29,422 nt of DNA from a virus, in the IMG/VR virus record IMGVR_UViG_3300009161_000165, positions 1-29,422 of that record. One strand, given 5' to 3'. Position 1 is the first letter of the stretch. Every line of letters begins with the position of its first letter. The translations under genes and the position numbers were made by a program. The notes beneath the pieces are model-generated. The model searched no databases. It was given only the letters and a program-made list of their open reading frames with translations, and was not told where the DNA came from. Below are positions 11,601 through 20,200 of the stretch, piece by piece.

Positions 11601-14600
11601 CTCTCTTGAATTCTGATCCAACAATAAATTTTCGCTTGTTTCGGTCACAATGCTATCGACCACTGCACCTGCTCGTGTGACTGTTAATTTGGCGGCCAAT
11701 GGATTTAAATTGATGATTGCATCTGTATTCCAACCCTGCTGGCTCCAGTATAAAAATTCATCAACCATTCTTGACCAATCCAAGACATAGTTATTTTCTG
11801 AGATATTGTCAAAAGTAAGTCCTTGATTTTCTAGCAATTTGCCATAACTCAACAAGAAATCACTAACTGCGGTTTCGTTGCTGAAAATAAATCCATAAGG
11901 TACTTGAACCACATTATTACTATAGAAAGTTGGAACTCTAACGGTGATACCGCCGGAGCTGTATTCTTGCAATCTACCAACTGCTTGACTTTGTAATATA
12001 TTAAAATATGGTTGCGTAGTTCCGTATCCAAACACTGCATATCCGCCAGACACTTTTTGTATTGCTATTGAACTATAGACAATTCGATCAAATGGTTGAT
12101 TTTTATACAAAACAATATTGTAACTCTCGTCAGGAATCATCAATGTGTTGTTGGTACTATTGGGACTGGATTTTTCAGTGTATAATTTAATATATTGCTT
12201 GTCCGAATAACTGGCCATGCGATAACACAATCTCACGTCAAGATTGTCAAGATCGGCGGTAAGGGCTTGGGTGCTATTGATTCCAGACTGACGATTAAAA
12301 TCTACTATCCAATCAATATAGCTGGCTTTGCTAACACCATCGCCATAAATTTCAAGTTGATTAGCATTTAATCTGTAACGACCGTTGTACAAATACTGAT
12401 TGTAATCTGTATCAAACTTGTATAAATCTCGATCAGCAAACAATGCAAAGAATTCTGCTGGGCGAGTAACTGCCAGCACATGCATGACCGAGAATGGATA
12501 TGCTGAACTATTCCACCATGATGATTCTACCGGTCCGCCATCACCTATGGCCCAACTTTTGTTAAATTGTGCGGCACCGTTATATTGATTGAATGCAACC
12601 CCAACTACGCTGTTAAATGGACTTAATAATTCGCCCTCGGTCCCTGTGGGAATAACTGTGGTTAAATCTGGTCTAGCATATTCTGGTTTATAGTATGGCA
12701 CAACAGGATCTGCCACATAGCCTGCGGCCAAGTCATCCCACAATACCAGGTTGTCTTGTGTGTATGGTGCTGGACCATATCTATTTTCCCACCACGTGGG
12801 TTCAATTGCAAAGCCCAACATCTCCCAAGGAGTGTAACTGGGTTGCTGTGTATCGTAGTAGTATCTATAGATTCCACGCCAGGCACCCAGCAAGTTTTGT
12901 TTATCTAGTTTGCTTTGTGAATTGCTGTAGTTCCAGGTAAACTCATTGGTGGCCGTGTAAGTTTGTTGACTGTAATCCAGTTTGTTCCAACCGCAATAGC
13001 TCAAAAAGTCCTGGGCAAATATTGTATTAATTTCTTCAAACGTGTATCCGGTGGTACGAAACTGTCCTGGCAACACATTTTCAATTGTTAGTGGCACTGG
13101 ATTACCATCAAGTTTTAAATTGCTGTAAATTCTAGTTTCAAATTCCAACAATACTTGATCTCGTATGTCTCCAAACAACGGAGTTATGCTACCATCATGT
13201 CCTTGCGTGAAGTTTTCTACACCATTGCTGGTTGTTCTTGGAACCACAGCCGGTTGCCATGCAGGGTATAGTCCCAACTTGGTTGGAGTGTTGGGTACAA
13301 AATTACCATAAGTGGCATTGTATTCATTTATAGTTACAACATCTCCCAGTGCCAATGTTATGAGTATTGTTAATCGTGGGCCGTTGATGGCAACTTCATA
13401 ATCAAGACCACGTGTTAAAATTTCATCATTTAGATACACACACATGCCAAGGTAGTTGGCTGACTCGTAGTTGTATACTTGTACTGTGTCAAATGTGGGT
13501 TGTGTGGTATATCCCACTGTGTAAGAATTTGTAGCGTATGGCACACTGGCCGGGATCATGTCACTCCAGTAAAATGGTTGCGTGTCAAGTTTTCCCAGGG
13601 TGATATCGGCTATGGCAGTGTTAAGAATTTCGGCTGTTGTTTTAAACGCAATGTTTTGTTGTGTTAAAACTGCATCTAACATTTGTGCTTTAAATTTAAT
13701 GTATTCACGACCGTTAAATTGCAAACTGGCAAAAATATTGTAAGCTGGACTACGCATGAAATAGCCGGCTAGAGTCAATGGCGAACTTTGTTGTAGTATT
13801 ACCAGGCCATAAGGAACAATATCACCAAGATCTCGAGTGTTATTAGCACCGTTAATTTTACCAGTTACTGTCAACAAATTTTGGCAAATACTTTCGTAAT
13901 GTGTGCGAATTGTGCCCAAAGTAAATGCAGAGCTATTAGCATTGAGAGGGTTACTGTTAAGATTATTTGGTACTTGATAAAATGCTACCTTGCTGGTTTG
14001 ATCGCTTAATGCCAACACTTCAATAATATCAGTTGGGACATAAGTGTTTGTCAATGTAATGACAGTGCTATCAGTGCCAATTACATAGGTATACAATGAT
14101 GGGTCAACAAATTGACTACCTACATATATTTTAATTACAGGAACTGCAATAGATGTTTGCGTCGTGGTAGCAATGTCAAGTTTAAGAGGAGAACCGTCGT
14201 ATGTAAATTTAAATTGCTGATAAATTTGTTGCTCAACTACAGCAGTTTGCCAACCAATTAATTTTGCATAAATGGTTCTATCAGCATATTCACGTGCCGC
14301 CCCTGAACTGATGTCGCTGGTAGTACTAACATTATCTATAGTGTATGTAAACGTATCAACATACAAGTTGTTGTCAAACACAATATCACCAACGTTGTTG
14401 ATGTTTAAATATTGTAACGGGAATTGCAAAACTGGATCAAGTATGGTGGTATCTCCCACAGCATAACTGAATAATTTTGATCCTGCAAAGTCTGAAGATT
14501 GATATTTTACTTTGTTTCCAAAACTTACACCATCAACATCGTAGATATTAAAAAGTGGTGCTTGTTGGATTGCAGTTTTTTGTTGTGCTTCTATCCAATC

Positions 14601-17270
14601 AGTACCATCATACCAATAGGTAAGGCCGGCACTGGTATTGCCATTGAGGCAAACTGTGGATTGATCAAGCAATACTATTCCGTCAGGTGCTTGGGTCAAT
14701 GTAATAATTGGTTCGTCAACTGTGGCTGTTCCTGAACCAGATCCCGTAGTGGCCGCAATAAAACCGTCGCCAACTGCGTAAGTTATTCCAGAAGTTCCAG
14801 CAGCCGCATTCCAGTCAGTTGATCCAAGTGTTAAAATATTATAGTGTACGCCTATCAAAAAGTCGCCAGCGTTGGTATTAGGTGATGTATCAGGCGTAAC
14901 AAAACTAACAACATAAATTTTATTTTTTACATCAGTATCTTCATCTGCGGCAAAAATTACTCGTGTGCCTTCTACAAATGTATATCCATCTGTGGAATAA
15001 CTAGCACTACCTTCAACATTGCTAAATGCATCTGTTTGTGTAAAATCAATAATGTCCACAGGTGCTTTGCCGTCTGTGCCCATGTCCCATAATCGTAATC
15101 CAGATCTAAATTGTATAATAGGACGTTTGGCTCGATAGTTATTGTCAAGCACCGCGGTGGTATTGTTATATTCAGCTGTTGCATTAATTACATCAATGTG
15201 AAACCAGCGGTTACTGCGACTCCATGCATTTAGATCTTTACTGGCACGACTGATTGTGAGATAGTCCGGTTGTGTTGGCTCAACTACAACAGTTGTGGTA
15301 TCAGCATCTACAGCATAAGTTTCGTAAACATCAAGACTACTAGTTGGCAACAATTCAATTGCTGTTCCCACGCCGCTTACATAGTATTCTCTATTGGCCA
15401 CAGCATTGGCTGTCATTGATCCTGTTGCAGTTGATAATGCAACAGGTGTTGCTCCGTACTGAATACTGCTTACTGTGAATTTTACATTGTTAGCTGAAAT
15501 TGATCTCACATAATAAGTTTGTCCTGCCACCAATCCGCCAAGTGTGGGGGCAACAAATACAATTTCTTGACCCACATACAAAGATGTATCAGTGTTGTCA
15601 TATGTGATATAATTTGTGCCGTATTCGGTACCGGTACACGCAATACTAGTGGTGCCTGATCCGTAAGCGGCAGGCTCAACATTTCCTGTAAATCTTACTT
15701 TGAGGCCGTTAGTAAATGCAACTCCATTGGGAGATGTGTAGGTTTTTTTACCTAGAATTTGGTCAATATAAATTATGCCAGTTTGATCAGCATCAACTAA
15801 TCTAATGCGACCCACTAGGTCTGGATTTTGACTATCTTGATAATACAGAGTATCTTGTACTGCTGTTAATAATGGGATCTGTTGAAAGAGGTCAACTGGA
15901 TCTTTGTACCATTGTGTATTACTGTATACTGTGCCATACGATATTGTAAATTTTTCTAGAGGATTGATAATCCCGATATCAATCAATTGAAGGTACACCA
16001 CATCATCAACAGTGACGTAAGTGATTTGGTATTTGTTAACCAGGGCAGGATTATTGATAAAAATCAACGTTCTGGTATTGAGATTGGTAGTATCATCAAT
16101 ACCGTCGTATTCAATCAAGAATTCAACCAATGGTTGTCCGTTGATTTGATCGTAATCTAGTTCAGTAACTAAATCAATTGTGCCAATGTCAGTAAGATTA
16201 TAATAAAATGCTTGTGCATCAGTATAAGGCACATTAAATGTTATTGTACCAAGATCGGTGCCATCATTGACCACACCATACACATCTCTACTGCTGATGT
16301 TGGGAGAGTAGGGCAATGTTCCTGACACGCCCGGTTCTGATTGTATCCAAAATTCAGGTCCGTTGCCGGCTGTGGCATTTACAATATTCAACACACCTTG
16401 CATGTTGGATTGGTCTTGACTAGCGTAATAAAGTGTGTCTGGTGCATCTTGTGGCACAACAAATGTTACCAACCCAGTGGCAGATCCGTTGCGTGTTACG
16501 CCAGAATTATAACTATCGCCCACACCTGTGGTGGCTGCAGTTTTTATCCAGAATGGAAATGCTCCAGTTAATGTTAGATTAAATTGATAAGTGTTGCCAC
16601 GAATCAGACTAAGTGCAGGATTGTTTTGACTGTTGATTACATAGGCTTGAGTTCTGTTGTTGGTAACTCTGTATGTTATGGTTTCTTTGGGATTTTGGGC
16701 TATTTGAAAAGTGTACGTGCCGCCGCGAATTAATTCAATGACCGGATCTTCGCCATAAACTCCCGAAAAAGAATATGCATTTTCGGCCCGAGTCACTACA
16801 AAATTTTCCGACACTGGCGATACCACTGCCTCTACGTCAACTACTTCAGGACCTGCTGGTAACCAAAAATATTGGCCAAAATTTACAAATGCATCAAAAT
16901 CAACAAAAGGATCCCATGTGTAATACTCACTTGAGTATAGTCTATCTGGCCTGTCTCCATTGCCACCTTGAAATGCCACAGCATCATTCATGCCCGGATA
17001 GGTAATAGCGTTCTGTATCTTGTTGGTATTTTCAGGAACAAGACTTACTACTCCGGGCTCAAGTTGATAGTTGGCTCGTGTGGCCGTGGGTTCAATTACA
17101 TATTTGTCGTTGGGATTGACACCAGGGCCCACTGTGCGGCCAATAAATCCTTGTGATTTTTTAAAACTAGGCTCTTGTATCAGCTGATCTAGTGTGGCTG
17201 CAAGAAACTGTTTGTTGGCATCAGTCTGAAATATTTCAGGAAGAAAATCTACACTGCGAACCTTGGCCAT
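2637..17270 (-). CDS. Giant 4877-aa baseplate/virion protein in the gp7 position
   Basis: A single uninterrupted frame. The start is fixed by TAATG overlap with the gp6 stop and GGAG 8 nt upstream. The N-terminus (MAKVRSVDFLPEIFQTDANK, then TLDQLIQEP and GPGVNPNDKYVIEP) is of a type I know from large structural proteins of marine myoviruses; order after gp6 points to the gp7 wedge slot. Visible parts: LIRGxTYxF and cupredoxin-like strands (about 175-296); a beta module (537-620); a GSGTGxA module (797-850) repeated at 4292-4344; seven FG-GAP-like blades (2405-3135); an INN...AAINTN insert between blades 5 and 6 (about 2896-2976); EVKPYHVSIREF (about 3727); a GxGYT module (3826-3887); IDGERIMYRYRDVAFN (about 4688). 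No protease, lysozyme or membrane segment seen. T4 gp7 is about 1030 aa, so most of this is extra. Role as wedge scaffold with exposed adhesive modules is inferred. Confidence 0.85.
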   Translation of the reverse strand: MAKVRSVDFLPEIFQTDANKQFLAATLDQLIQEPSFKKSQGFIGRTVGPGVNPNDKYVIEPTATRANYQLEPGVVSLVPENTNKIQNAITYPGMNDAVAFQGGNGDRPDRLYSSEYYTWDPFVDFDAFVNFGQYFWLPAGPEVVDVEAVVSPVSENFVVTRAENAYSFSGVYGEDPVIELIRGGTYTFQIAQNPKETITYRVTNNRTQAYVINSQNNPALSLIRGNTYQFNLTLTGAFPFWIKTAATTGVGDSYNSGVTRNGSATGLVTFVVPQDAPDTLYYASQDQSNMQGVLNIVNATAGNGPEFWIQSEPGVSGTLPYSPNISSRDVYGVVNDGTDLGTITFNVPYTDAQAFYYNLTDIGTIDLVTELDYDQINGQPLVEFLIEYDGIDDTTNLNTRTLIFINNPALVNKYQITYVTVDDVVYLQLIDIGIINPLEKFTISYGTVYSNTQWYKDPVDLFQQIPLLTAVQDTLYYQDSQNPDLVGRIRLVDADQTGIIYIDQILGKKTYTSPNGVAFTNGLKVRFTGNVEPAAYGSGTTSIACTGTEYGTNYITYDNTDTSLYVGQEIVFVAPTLGGLVAGQTYYVRSISANNVKFTVSSIQYGATPVALSTATGSMTANAVANREYYVSGVGTAIELLPTSSLDVYETYAVDADTTTVVVEPTQPDYLTISRASKDLNAWSRSNRWFHIDVINATAEYNNTTAVLDNNYRAKRPIIQFRSGLRLWDMGTDGKAPVDIIDFTQTDAFSNVEGSASYSTDGYTFVEGTRVIFAADEDTDVKNKIYVVSFVTPDTSPNTNAGDFLIGVHYNILTLGSTDWNAAAGTSGITYAVGDGFIAATTGSGSGTATVDEPIITLTQAPDGIVLLDQSTVCLNGNTSAGLTYWYDGTDWIEAQQKTAIQQAPLFNIYDVDGVSFGNKVKYQSSDFAGSKLFSYAVGDTTILDPVLQFPLQYLNINNVGDIVFDNNLYVDTFTYTIDNVSTTSDISSGAAREYADRTIYAKLIGWQTAVVEQQIYQQFKFTYDGSPLKLDIATTTQTSIAVPVIKIYVGSQFVDPSLYTYVIGTDSTVITLTNTYVPTDIIEVLALSDQTSKVAFYQVPNNLNSNPLNANSSAFTLGTIRTHYESICQNLLTVTGKINGANNTRDLGDIVPYGLVILQQSSPLTLAGYFMRSPAYNIFASLQFNGREYIKFKAQMLDAVLTQQNIAFKTTAEILNTAIADITLGKLDTQPFYWSDMIPASVPYATNSYTVGYTTQPTFDTVQVYNYESANYLGMCVYLNDEILTRGLDYEVAINGPRLTILITLALGDVVTINEYNATYGNFVPNTPTKLGLYPAWQPAVVPRTTSNGVENFTQGHDGSITPLFGDIRDQVLLEFETRIYSNLKLDGNPVPLTIENVLPGQFRTTGYTFEEINTIFAQDFLSYCGWNKLDYSQQTYTATNEFTWNYSNSQSKLDKQNLLGAWRGIYRYYYDTQQPSYTPWEMLGFAIEPTWWENRYGPAPYTQDNLVLWDDLAAGYVADPVVPYYKPEYARPDLTTVIPTGTEGELLSPFNSVVGVAFNQYNGAAQFNKSWAIGDGGPVESSWWNSSAYPFSVMHVLAVTRPAEFFALFADRDLYKFDTDYNQYLYNGRYRLNANQLEIYGDGVSKASYIDWIVDFNRQSGINSTQALTADLDNLDVRLCYRMASYSDKQYIKLYTEKSSPNSTNNTLMIPDESYNIVLYKNQPFDRIVYSSIAIQKVSGGYAVFGYGTTQPYFNILQSQAVGRLQEYSSGGITVRVPTFYSNNVVQVPYGFIFSNETAVSDFLLSYGKLLENQGLTFDNISENNYVLDWSRMVDEFLYWSQQGWNTDAIINLNPLAAKLTVTRAGAVVDSIVTETSENLLLDQNSRELPTRTLNIVRIDNTFVIQPLSTQTISFIDLKFTNFEHMIVLSNRSVFGDLIYDPTTGARQSRLTLVAVTTADWNGTLDTPGFILNQDNVEEWTGLRTYSKGQIVKYKNVYWSALKIVQPTEKFDFNDWVQSDYTQMELGLLPNLANKANQLANSYNINTANIELDNDLLAYGLIGYKPRQYLAALNLDDVSQVNIYRQFLDTKGTILAAELFKSANLGKEAADYSIYENWAVQRSVYGANANRSFFELRLNRALLDANPSLVQVVLPQQPSSADQQILLSDVWRQSYKLTSPDILPTTTELPTDTGLPSAGYVSLDDVDITVFDINSTASLSANIDAIQVGTSIWVAKINDYDWNIYRAQAVPGQIQHVCDNLNGTSRVIFSGNHGLVAGDKLIIKFFDIEVNGVYQVLSVLNLTTVNIAFAFSGNRSVANGTGLGFTLQTMRVAQASDVLTLPYANDILPGARVWVDNNGSGLWEVLQKNTVFSDVISLYPALLDAGEQYGASVSQARNRTAALVGSPKYGFGAGVEKGGLYLYVKNYSDQYTPISPLSSEDAVLTLDVTGVRGYGNAIDFGDQNWAVAGASKSLGSGSQANNGYASVIYRDPARGQPGVVPFAQWQLLTQPAGYGTLLTGAGEFGYSVAMSLDERWMYIGAPGLNSVHAYGRVDWQNQFIRVRGNGVTSVYTINDTIQINNSSQLKVTLDGQLQTVGVNYTVSGSFSTVNFVSAPADGVLIDISRYYAFQIPATSATFNLANGIDATGNAVGIFTATNIYSFSITVNDALWRPNIDYTFAGTTVTFITARAPSDVVVVNAQSYFEYVDTIDTSSVSGGLSAGDQFGDAISCTTDGRQVIIGTPYRTVDGEVEAGNVYVFDRNVQRFINTTDASSAVITVLGGAPTAPISVTINNQFLINETDSVIGGANTFKIVGSAVTITTNLQIGDIIEIETNQFQQVQTVSQNTVAEFCNFGQSVDICTNNCSLYVGEPQSSVQIFKGGVVERFVNQSRVYGTISSTIANPALTNGDTIRINNIDVAVPNAPDQNIAGLAAAINTNVQNVLATVTTDGYLVLAIQNPDAAPQFNKLQVAPGTVGTTFDDLGFDTFAWTQTIESPYPTEYAGFGSSLSIDDSAINLVVGAPKGTIYLETEFDDGTTIFDVGSTVFFSIIIQSGAIYTYDYLPSSTLVITNPGKFVFGQQINNSDVAPYDGFGTSVNYTSGVVMAGAPKNDYGDSSADFGSVFVFENTTGTLAWTVTNIQQPTVDIRLLNSVFLYDRITGARTEFLDFINPLQGKILGAAKQNIDYIGAVDPASYNIGPVNVRGTTWFGERVGEVWWDISTVRFIDPNQDNITYASRRWAQIFPGSVIDVYQWVYSPVPPAQYNGEGTPYNSFSYTVNTRLTLDGTFATEYYFWVRDITVTATKLGKTLPVSTIASYITNPRASGIPYMAPINASTIALYNSGDYIEASDTIINIEFDQQLTDADVHVEYELIPQDRPDGFLSDILYRKLQDSFCGVDTFGNQVPDPRLGPAERYGVQFRPRQSMFVDRFAALKNYLVRCNTVLSQYPVSENRSFNLLNSSQAEPMQTETVDGVTVTNWNLRVANLEILGFQTPFWSNPNGSIPLGYKYLVTTDSSQRGLWTIYTVETSDTQANTRVLILTQVQGYNTPDYWSYIDWYLPGYNSSTKVLAEVSTYSALATLTVPVGSSVKVTANAQGKFEIYLKTDLSWERVGLQDGTIEFSAELWDYALGRFGFDVEVFDAQYFDQEPVTETRKIIQAINEELFVNELAIERNRALVLVFNFVLSEFSAPEWLVKTSLIDVDHRIRELIPYQNYIRDNQEFVSDYIQEVKPYHVSIREFNLKYAGFDEFFGDTTDFDLPAYYNTSLDIPAYTSPILLPYDHGTASGASINNLSDLPATSTVWTTWPYNQWYSNYLLNLISIRIIDGGLGYTEAPLVIITGDAEVPAEAIATINAVTGVVTSVDITYAGSGYTTTPTITFDGGNGTNRMATAYAVMNYNLSTNMYAGLVRSIKTTMKFDRFQYFSDVSDWSANGTYQDGTLVRYEDRVYQASSQDSTAVVGPTFNLEDWTIVPAMDLTGVDRTMGYYVPGVNEPGLDLPLLIDGIAYPGVQVYGNYFLGNALTIDAEYTSEFTDTTLGTLPTDINVDGGEFIGIYEGHAPQELVNGAEFDTLDMRIYTRPGADWNRDGHGFAVSNIRYTYDSAITDTFSWADVLPHPVEILVSNITTGLDLARDVDYVVDWVNQTITLLPTVADGNSVDISVYELGGGSQLFRGNYIGADVDGSVIIPVNSSEIISLAIFVNGAVASGATWTPYISSVAWNIADSYTTLTVVNTGGSYYRALQDTIPGILITNASYWLEFVPTTQSLVEFGATYGATDGIALVAFGLCTIDAGYFVIGRQYTISIVGTTNFVSIGAANNNIGTIFTATGIGSGTGQATTDYGWSTAQSQYTVITAEIINTGYIVLTNGAPGSNPANAVVTRNGIRLTPPAGIEWFGDNSSVSFGLPQRSGYDQNLINAPTDITVWVDNILQPQSYGPYSGTYIVTNWTGSNTPGRQVIFNTPPPSGARILISVNTQAEYVITQNQLQLKILVNLNDIIETVTWNDTSQQFPLTLLFAGPVVEGLTIAEPYDSTVFDAGATTDAPGSYDYSVGTAIYKNNFYLERIGVLASRVWVTLNGYRLFEGQDFTIEYQGATDTTSAGDYLILASGPIRTIDTVVVTEFTSSVVPNAIAFRIFQDMRNIQATYRITPATTTALSQDLGDLDDIAYVDNSRALSNPDLPAGIFGVITIDGERIMYRYRDVAFNTISGLIRGTAGTAAANHTSGADVYDIGRGNLLPEEFQNYITSDASTGDGSTTTFYAPSIDVANFEDSTVEIGAIEVYVGGTRQYAYSDTTVAIAEGQYRWTLSNFDPVSIEFKTQSTYPELHAPPPGVEVTILVRECSTTWYQLGDGTASDGVALQDTDTQAARFLRGL
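4240..4395 (-). repeat. GSGTGxA module, distal copy in the giant protein
   Basis: Residues about 4292-4344 read AGYFVIGRQYTISIVGTTNF, then IGAANNNIGTIFTATGIGSG and TGQA. The same order of motifs (AGxFxIGxxYxI, GxTxx, GxxFxAxTGxGSGT) occurs at 14721-14880. I know this module from many marine phage structural proteins. Confidence 0.75.
7866..10058 (-). other. Seven FG-GAP-like blades: probable beta-propeller in the giant protein
   Basis: Seven segments fit the FG-GAP blade pattern (F/Y-G-x-x-[SAV]..., about 10 residues, then V/I-x-G-[AST]-P/S, then G-x-[VA]-x-V-[FY]). The key aromatic residues are F2413, Y2456, F2526, F2727, F2856, F3007 and F3095. Clear examples are EFGYSVAMSLDERWMYIGAP, QFGDAISCTTDGRQVIIGTP and GFGSSLSIDDSAINLVVGAP. 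Blades 3-4 and 5-6 are separated by longer inserts that look like independent beta domains. The first two blades are the most degenerate. FG-GAP repeats form seven-bladed propellers in integrin alpha chains; a binding role here is inference. Confidence 0.7.
14721..14880 (-). repeat. GSGTGxA module, proximal copy in the giant protein
   Basis: Residues about 797-850 read AGDFLIGVHYNILTLGSTDW, then AVGDGFIAATTGSGSGTATV. This is a diverged second copy of the module at 4240-4395, about 10.4 kb away in the same frame. Confidence 0.75.
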
Positions 17271-20200
17271 TAAATTACTCCACTACCGGGTGCAGTACGC
17301 AAGTTGGTACTGGTCAATGCTTCAATAACGTCAATGTTGTTGATTGTGGCACCGTTAACAAATATTTCATTGGGTGCTGAACGTATTTCGTACAAGTCAC
17401 CAAAGTATTTCTGACTGTTGAGTGGTACCAACACCACGGAACTTATGATTGTGCCCAGTTGACTATGCAAGTAGGCCGCAAGTTCTGAGAAATAAAATGT
17501 ATCGCCAAAATTCCACTTGTCAATACTAAAATATGTATTCATTGCGGCTACCACACTACTTTTGATTTCGCTGGTACTGGCAGTTGAATTGCTTGCACGT
17601 ATGACCTTTATTGTGGCACGAAGATTTTGTGCGGCTTTTTCTCCAAACAAAGGTTTGAACACAACAGAGTTTAAAACAATGTTGTCACTTATCATTTTAT
17701 AATTTTCTAATCCTTGATACGCAGTTGACAATTCATCAATGGTAGGAATATCTGGCTCAACAACTTTGCCGGTTGTGTCACGTATCCAGTTTTGATATGA
17801 TGTGTAATATGCCAGTGTTACCACATACAAATCAATAATGTTTGTGGTTCCCGGATCAATACGTGCAGTCAACGGTGCATTGTGTCTGTATTGGAAATAC
17901 AATGCCTGACGTCCTGTTCTAGCAATCCATTCGTCTGTGACATCAATTAATGTTCTAACACCAGTTACACTAACACTGAGTTGATAAAACGCACCCACTG
18001 TGTTATTAGTATTAACTTGACTATATGCATAAAACACCTGCCCCGGAGTCCAAGAATTTTTTACTAATTCAATCTCATCATATGTGCCGTAGTCACTGGT
18101 CACTAGATCTGGTTCAACCAACAAGTATCTTTGTAAGTTGTCAAAGTCCACAGTTTTTTGCAAGTAGATATATTTTTGTGTTGGGTTAGTGCTTGGAGCA
18201 ACAATTTCATTAAAGAAATCAGGGTTGTCAGGAACCCCGTCATTGTCACTGTCGCGATATCCTACCAGGACCTGGAAGTCATCAACATAGCCGTCGCTTT
18301 CTACTGGTTGACCAGTTATGGTCATGTAGATATCGCCGGGCAAATGGTCAGTTGAATCTGGTTGGGTATTCACCGCCAAACAATTGATGTAGTCCTTGAT
18401 CACAGTGCCTGTGCGGCTGTCGTAGATCGGGGAACCATCGTAGAAGAAAAAGCGTGTTTGCAACACTGATCCAAAGAAATAGGACAGTCCGCGGAATGTA
18501 ATTGTGTAATTTTGATTCTGCACTACAAATTGTATCAACCAACTGGCGTCTAAATTTGTACCTGATGTGTTGCCAGCGTATGTTTGACTCCACGTGGCAT
18601 CAGCGTTCAAATTAGTGCTGGTAATTACATACCATGAGTATGGTGTTCCTGTTATGTCACCGTTGTTATCGTACCCTAATCCAAAGTTACGATTTAATAA
18701 AATTTGTTCAGTTATAGATAGTTCTACACTTTGTGGTAAATCGGTCACAAACAAAGGAATAATTGTGTTGATCAATGCTCCTGTGGGAACAAAATTATTC
18801 AGTGCAACCGGTCCAGCACCCGAAGACAAGTTACCAAGACCATTGTTGTATCCAGTGCCTTGAATGCTCAATGGGCTGGCCCAAATTTCTAATTTCTGAT
18901 CTGCTGAGGTAGGTGTACCTTGTTGTAGTTTGTTGTTTTTGTCAAAGTAGTAACCAGTTGGTGGAACAAATTTTATCAAACTTCCTACCACAGCATACTT
19001 GAATTGTGTTGTGGTAGTTGACCCAACTGGTATTGGTGTTCCTGCGGCATTTTTAAAATAGCCTGTGGTTTCATTGGCCAACGTTGTGCTTTGATTCCAG
19101 GTTGTGTTGGGTAACCAAGTGACTGCTGTTGGCAATGTAGCGGATGTGACCCTGGGGAAATTTGCATAATAAAATTGCCGCATCAAAGTTTCTGCTATTT
19201 TTGGTTGTATTTGATTTGTAACCAAATCAGAAATTTCATTACGGTTAGTCCAGGCAAACAAAATTGTAGGTAATATATTTTCTTCCCACAATCCACCATC
19301 ACTACCAAATATGTTTGTGCTTGAATATTTGCCTGTGTTGTCTACTAGATCAAGATAACGACTGGTTCCAATTGACGCACGATTTAATGCTTTAGATTTT
19401 ACAATGCTATTGTATTGAGTGTATGGAAAAAGATTATAGTCTTCGCCATTGACCATGCGATTTTGTGTGTAGTATCTAGCAGGAGCACGTTGTTTGATAG
19501 CGTCAATGCTTTCACGTGCTTGGCTGTTTGACACAGGTCGAGTGATACCGCAAGTGAATGTCATTGTTTCAAGATTACCAGCACGACTAATGTAACTGAT
19601 AGGAATGGTCACGGCTTGCATTTCTTCTGGATTGATAATATATTGCAATCCATTACTGGCACGAACATACGCTCGGAATGTGCCTACAGGAATCTCTGAG
19701 AATACTCCATCACCAAACACCATGGTAATTTGATCGTTAGTTCTTGAAGTAACTGAATATATAGGTCGTGTATCTGTAGCAATTTGTTCGCCGCCTGCGG
19801 CATAAATGTTTTCAGCATATTGCCATTCGCGATTTATGTTTCCAACATTGTCTAGTTGAAACAGCCAACGGTCTTCATTGTTAACACCTTCGATATTGAT
19901 ATTGACTGTGCGATTGCTCACTCGTTCACCTAAGTTAAAATCTTGATTTTGTAATATACCTTGTTTGAACATGAAGAAATAACCAGTGTTGGATGACTGA
20001 AATCCTAAACTGTCATTACGAAATAAAATATTAAAAGGTTGATTGGGTCGTGGTGGTGGTTCGTACAAATAGTTTTGACCAACTGAGGTTGAAGTCATTG
20101 CCTCAAAAGGCATGCTCACCCCATCCACTGTGGCAGTATATGGTACCACGGGCAAATATCCTGGAACTAAATTAATTGCATATTCGTCTGTTCGTATACC

